In this document: positions 42,522-64,000 of the stretch, one piece after another
How the letters are laid out: every line of letters starts with the position of its first letter
Position numbering within the stretch: the stretch's first letter is position 1
Assembly (NCBI RefSeq): GCF_932526225.1
Contig: NC_064042.1
Coordinates: 6,255,540-6,319,539 of the forward strand
Direction: 5' to 3'
DNA from: Nematostella vectensis
Taxonomy: Eukaryota; Cnidaria; Anthozoa; Actiniaria; Edwardsiidae
DNA length: 64,000 nucleotides
Translations under genes and position numbers: made by a program
The notes under the pieces: model-generated
Seen by the model: only the letters and a program-made list of their open reading frames with translations
Databases searched by the model: none
What the model was told of the DNA's origin: nothing

Positions 42522-42803
42522 ACACACACACAACGGCCGAAGGTACACTTTCGGTTCCCAATAGACGTGCTATTTGTAGACAAAACTAAGCATAAGCTAG
42601 TTTACTCTGGTATGTAGCCAAATCCGACAATAAACTTCTCGTGAAGATACTGCAAAGGTGTAAAAAAAACCCTTTTTGTTCTTTCGGGGGTGGTCAGATT
42701 TTTATCAGAGAACTCATCCCCCCCCCCGGAAAAAATAGGTCCACTTTTTCGGATTTCGCACACCCCCCCCCCCCCCCCAAGAAAAATCCTGGGTACGGGC
42801 CTG
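42451..42803. mobile_element. CAGGCCCGTACCCAGG-ended element
   Basis: Perfect 16-bp inverted termini CAGGCCCGTACCCAGG. The body has a C run followed by (CA)n, a TTTGTAGACAAAACTAAGCA block and a second C run. It is inserted in an arm of a GCCTAGTGCACACTA element, whose sequence resumes at 42804. A reverse-oriented copy of the body is at about 47590-47840. Confidence 0.8.
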
Positions 42804-42863
42804 GCGACATATCGACAATAACGACGGGCGCGCACACTCTTATCTTCGACATAACAATAAACC

Positions 42864-43080
42864 CCAGGAGAAAAGTTCTGTTATGCCTAGTGCACACTAG
42901 CAACATAACGACATGTGCGCGCGCACTATGTTAAGCCCGACATAACGACATGGACATTACAAAAAGAAAAACAATGTTTTTTCTCTTATGTCGTTATGTC
43001 GGGCTTAACATAGTGCGCGCGCCCATGTCGTTATGTTATGTTGCTAGTGTGCACTAGGCATAACATAATTTTTCTCCTGT
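42864..43080. mobile_element. Fold-back MITE with ~100-bp arms
   Basis: Arms run AGGAGAAAA, TTATGCCTAGTGCACACTAG, CAACATAACGACATG and on to TAAGCCCGACATAACGACAT; the reverse complement follows with few mismatches. A diverged half copy precedes it (42431-42450 plus 42804-42860). Confidence 0.85.
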
Positions 43081-43264
43081 TTGTTCCTATCACTTCACCA
43101 ATCTGTGTCGTGTCTCTGCGTTTGTTTGTACATGACGCGACACGGATAAGTAAACTGAAACAAACAGGAGGCAAGCTCTGTTAGCAGGCTATTAGCGCAT
43201 GACAGTTTTCATTAACAATTTCCATATAATTCCGCAGCCTCGCACCTCCTCGTACTACAGTGAT

Positions 43265-43440
43265 CAGGCCCGTAGCCAGGATTTTGAGGGGGGGGGGGGG
43301 GGTGGGTTCGTTTACCCATTTTCTCGTAGGTAGCTCGTCCTACCCCGTAGTGGTACCTAACAAGAGCGGACCTTCCGTTCCAGTCGAGTGGGGGAGAAGG
43401 GGGGGGGGGGGGGGGTCCGAGCCCCCTGGCTACGGGCCTG
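43265..43440. mobile_element. CAGGCCCGTAGCCAGG-ended G-tract MITE
   Basis: Perfect 16-bp inverted termini CAGGCCCGTAGCCAGG. Two long G runs (about 43288 and 43400) lie inside. No coding capacity. Confidence 0.85.
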
Positions 43441-43824
43441 GTAATACCTCCATTAAGCGACAATCATCTATTGTGCGGCCGATTCACCAAGTCCTAAAAT
43501 ATCAATTTCTATTTAACGTTTTGGCTGCCTCCATGAAGTGCCCCCCTTTCACGGCCCTGAGGGTGTCAACCTAATAGAGGTACCCCTGTAATCGTAAACC
43601 AAAGCTGGCTCGAGGCTCTGGAGCCAGGGTAATAGGAGAGGTCCATGATATGTCAATAAAATCTTTGTGATAGTGAAGTTTTACCGGTTAGTTCCTCTGT
43701 ACATTCTACCAGCATTAGCTATAATATACAATATTCCTACACTTTTCTTTGCATTTCTTACTCTGTTCGGGTCTTTGGTGATATTTATGTACAATTCGAT
43801 GAATTTTGTAGGAAGGACGAGGCT

Positions 43825-62455
<18,631 letters not shown>

Positions 62456-62782
62456 CTTGGATTTACCAGCCCTTCAATCTAAAAACTTCACACGGTCAAG
62501 CTTGTCCGATAGAGAGTGAGTTCTAATGAGCAGGATGTAACAGGCCGAGCAGATGAGTCACTAAGTAATCTTGAGAGAAGGCGATATATTAATCCATGTT
62601 TTTCTCTGTTTTATTGCTTTTGGTGTCATTTAAGTTGGAATGAGTTGGTAATTGTTGGTAAAATAATGTAGCATAACATCTTTTTTATTATTACTTTACC
62701 GACGCGGGCTGCCTGTGGTGCATTCAAAATGGCGGAAAACTTTGAAGTTGAAGTGTTGTAAAGATCCTGTTGTCGCTTTACC
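62456..62782. promoter_or_regulatory. Bidirectional promoter region, ATG16 / nuclease-like gene
   Basis: Only 327 bp separate two divergent start codons. No TATA box assigned. Short 5' UTRs or a shared promoter are implied. Confidence 0.5.
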
Positions 62783-64000
62783 ATGCGTGCCTTCATATAC
62801 AACAGGGCGCTGAGAAAACTCACTAAATATTACTGTCAAATATGTCACAGATATTCAAGCAGTTACGAGACAGGGAAACTTTACGAGCTAGTAACTGTCT
62901 TTTGGTTGCGCCGCTTTCTATTCGAGGTCACTCATAGTGGCAAGAGAGGGGATCGTGGCGTGGATTTTCGCGGCTGTTTCAAACTTAAAGAACAATTGTT
63001 TCCCGTTGTGGGCCAATGCAAGTACCACAAGCGGAAAATGGCTAGAGTTGGCCCCTCTCACGTGAGAGAAATGGAGGGTGTACTTAGTCAAGAGGGAGAG
63101 GCGACTCTAGGTGTTCTAGTCAACAATATCGGGTGAGCTGAGCACTTCCAGAAGCTGGAATAAGAAAATGTTTTGGCTCATTGTAGGAAAGCTCTTGGTG
63201 TTCAAATGTCGACATATATACTGTAGGCAATTCAAAAATTGTTGTTCTTACGGTGTCGGTTCCTCAGGGCAGTTATTGGAGTTCACATGCTTACATACAT
63301 TGACCTATTTCAAATAAGAAAATGATCACTGCCACTGGACCAATCAGCGCTCTCCATTTCAACCTCTCCATTTCAACCTCTCCATTTCAACCTCTCCATT
63401 TCAACCTCTCCATTTCAACCTCTCCATTTCAACCTCTCCATTTCAATCTCTCCATTTCAACCTCTCCATTTCAACCTCTCCATTTCAACCTCTCCATTTC
63501 AACCCCCTAAATCTCATAGTAATTATGCCCATAGAACTATATTTATTTTTTCGCATCTAATATCTAACCCTTACTAAGGTTGCACCAGGAAATCAATGCA
63601 TCGTAACACGCAGTGCCACATGGGTAGCATACAGCAAATGGCTGAGCCATATCTTAAAGCCATGGGAATATTCACAGGAAGATGAACCAGAATGCTACAG
63701 CCTTTGAAGTGTGGATTGTTTTTGTTTTTATATTTATGCTTATTCTCTCTTTTATTTGATGCCAACTGAGCACTACCAGTTATGACACATGGATTCTCTG
63801 AGTGCAACCTTATTTGAAATAGGTGTATACTGTAGGCAATTGCAGGTAGCAAGGATATCTTCAAGCTGCTCTCATCCCCAAATAATATTGATTGTATTAC
63901 TATTTCTCTCCATTATTTTTTTTTTCAGCTTTACCAGTTTGGCATATGAACATTTTATGAGCTCTCCCTTACCACTTATATTTGTTGTGATCACCGACAG
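62783..64000 (+). CDS. Mrr/DUF2034-type nuclease-like protein, 5' part (partial)
   Basis: Exon 1 62783-63132 ends in phase 2 at GTGAGC. Exon 2 starts at 63929 after a T-rich tract and AG and reads FTSLAYEHFMSSPLPLIFVV to the window edge. The protein opens with a basic, Arg/Lys/Tyr-rich segment that could be a mitochondrial presequence. A restriction-endonuclease-like core follows: E35 in GKLYELVTVFWL, D61 in GDRGVDFRG, and Q78-x-K80 in GQCKYHK. This is a PD-(D/E)xK set as in Mrr and fungal Rrg7 (DUF2034). Active residues look intact. Substrate and role in animals unknown to me. Divergent from ATG16. Confidence 0.7.
63350..63505. repeat. 14-bp minisatellite (CCTCTCCATTTCAA)
   Basis: About 11 perfect or near-perfect copies inside intron 1 of the nuclease-like gene. 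Confidence 0.95.

Noticed and set aside
42602-42906. Pro/Gly-rich frames around the G and C tracts
   Set aside because: Homopolymer translations inside non-autonomous elements.

Overview
This window looks like a stretch of an intron-rich animal genome, most likely an anthozoan cnidarian (sea anemone or coral). Coding exons are short, split by conserved GT-AG introns and closely match human proteins. The introns and intergenic DNA are full of short inverted-repeat elements, minisatellites and decayed retroelements. The species is inferred from this character and was not tested. I worked out splice sites by eye and checked that exon lengths sum to an open frame for each complete gene.

Five protein-coding loci are supported. 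(1) Two tandem, same-strand genes for angiotensin-converting-enzyme-like M2 peptidases: the first exon of one at 532-1565 (minus; the rest lies off the left edge), and a complete five-exon paralogue at 4073-8774 (minus). (2) CUL4, the cullin scaffold of CRL4 ubiquitin ligases: 23 exons, 15090-32380 (minus). (3) ARGLU1, an SR-type splicing and transcription cofactor: four coding exons, 33048-36362 (plus), head-to-head with CUL4. (4) ATG16, the ATG5-binding WD40 autophagy protein: 21 exons, 43825-62455 (minus). (5) The 5' part of an Mrr/DUF2034-type nuclease-like gene starting at 62783 (plus), head-to-head with ATG16 and running off the right edge.

Between and inside these genes lie many mobile elements and repeats. 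CUL4 intron 9 carries a decayed tyrosine-recombinase retrotransposon with split direct repeats and a ~69-bp tandem array. ATG16 intron 5 carries a decayed reverse-transcriptase element that has itself been hit by a LINE 3' end, plus a 22-bp minisatellite of about 27 units. ATG16 intron 1 has a LINE fragment inserted into a tandem array. Several non-autonomous families occur in more than one copy: GGGGTCGTTT-ended, CAGGCCCGTAGCCAGG-ended with G-tracts, and AATAGGCCATTCCAGC-ended.

The most unusual structure is in CUL4. The end of exon 18, including its 5' splice site, is repeated in six 45-bp units. Each unit stays open in frame and carries a GT at the same phase, so splicing could set how many copies of a 15-residue segment enter the winged-helix region. 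Three other CUL4 exon edges (exon 8 donor end, exon 11 acceptor end, terminal coding end) also have tandem duplications next to them. CUL4 intron 2 has the signature of a U12-type AT-AC intron.
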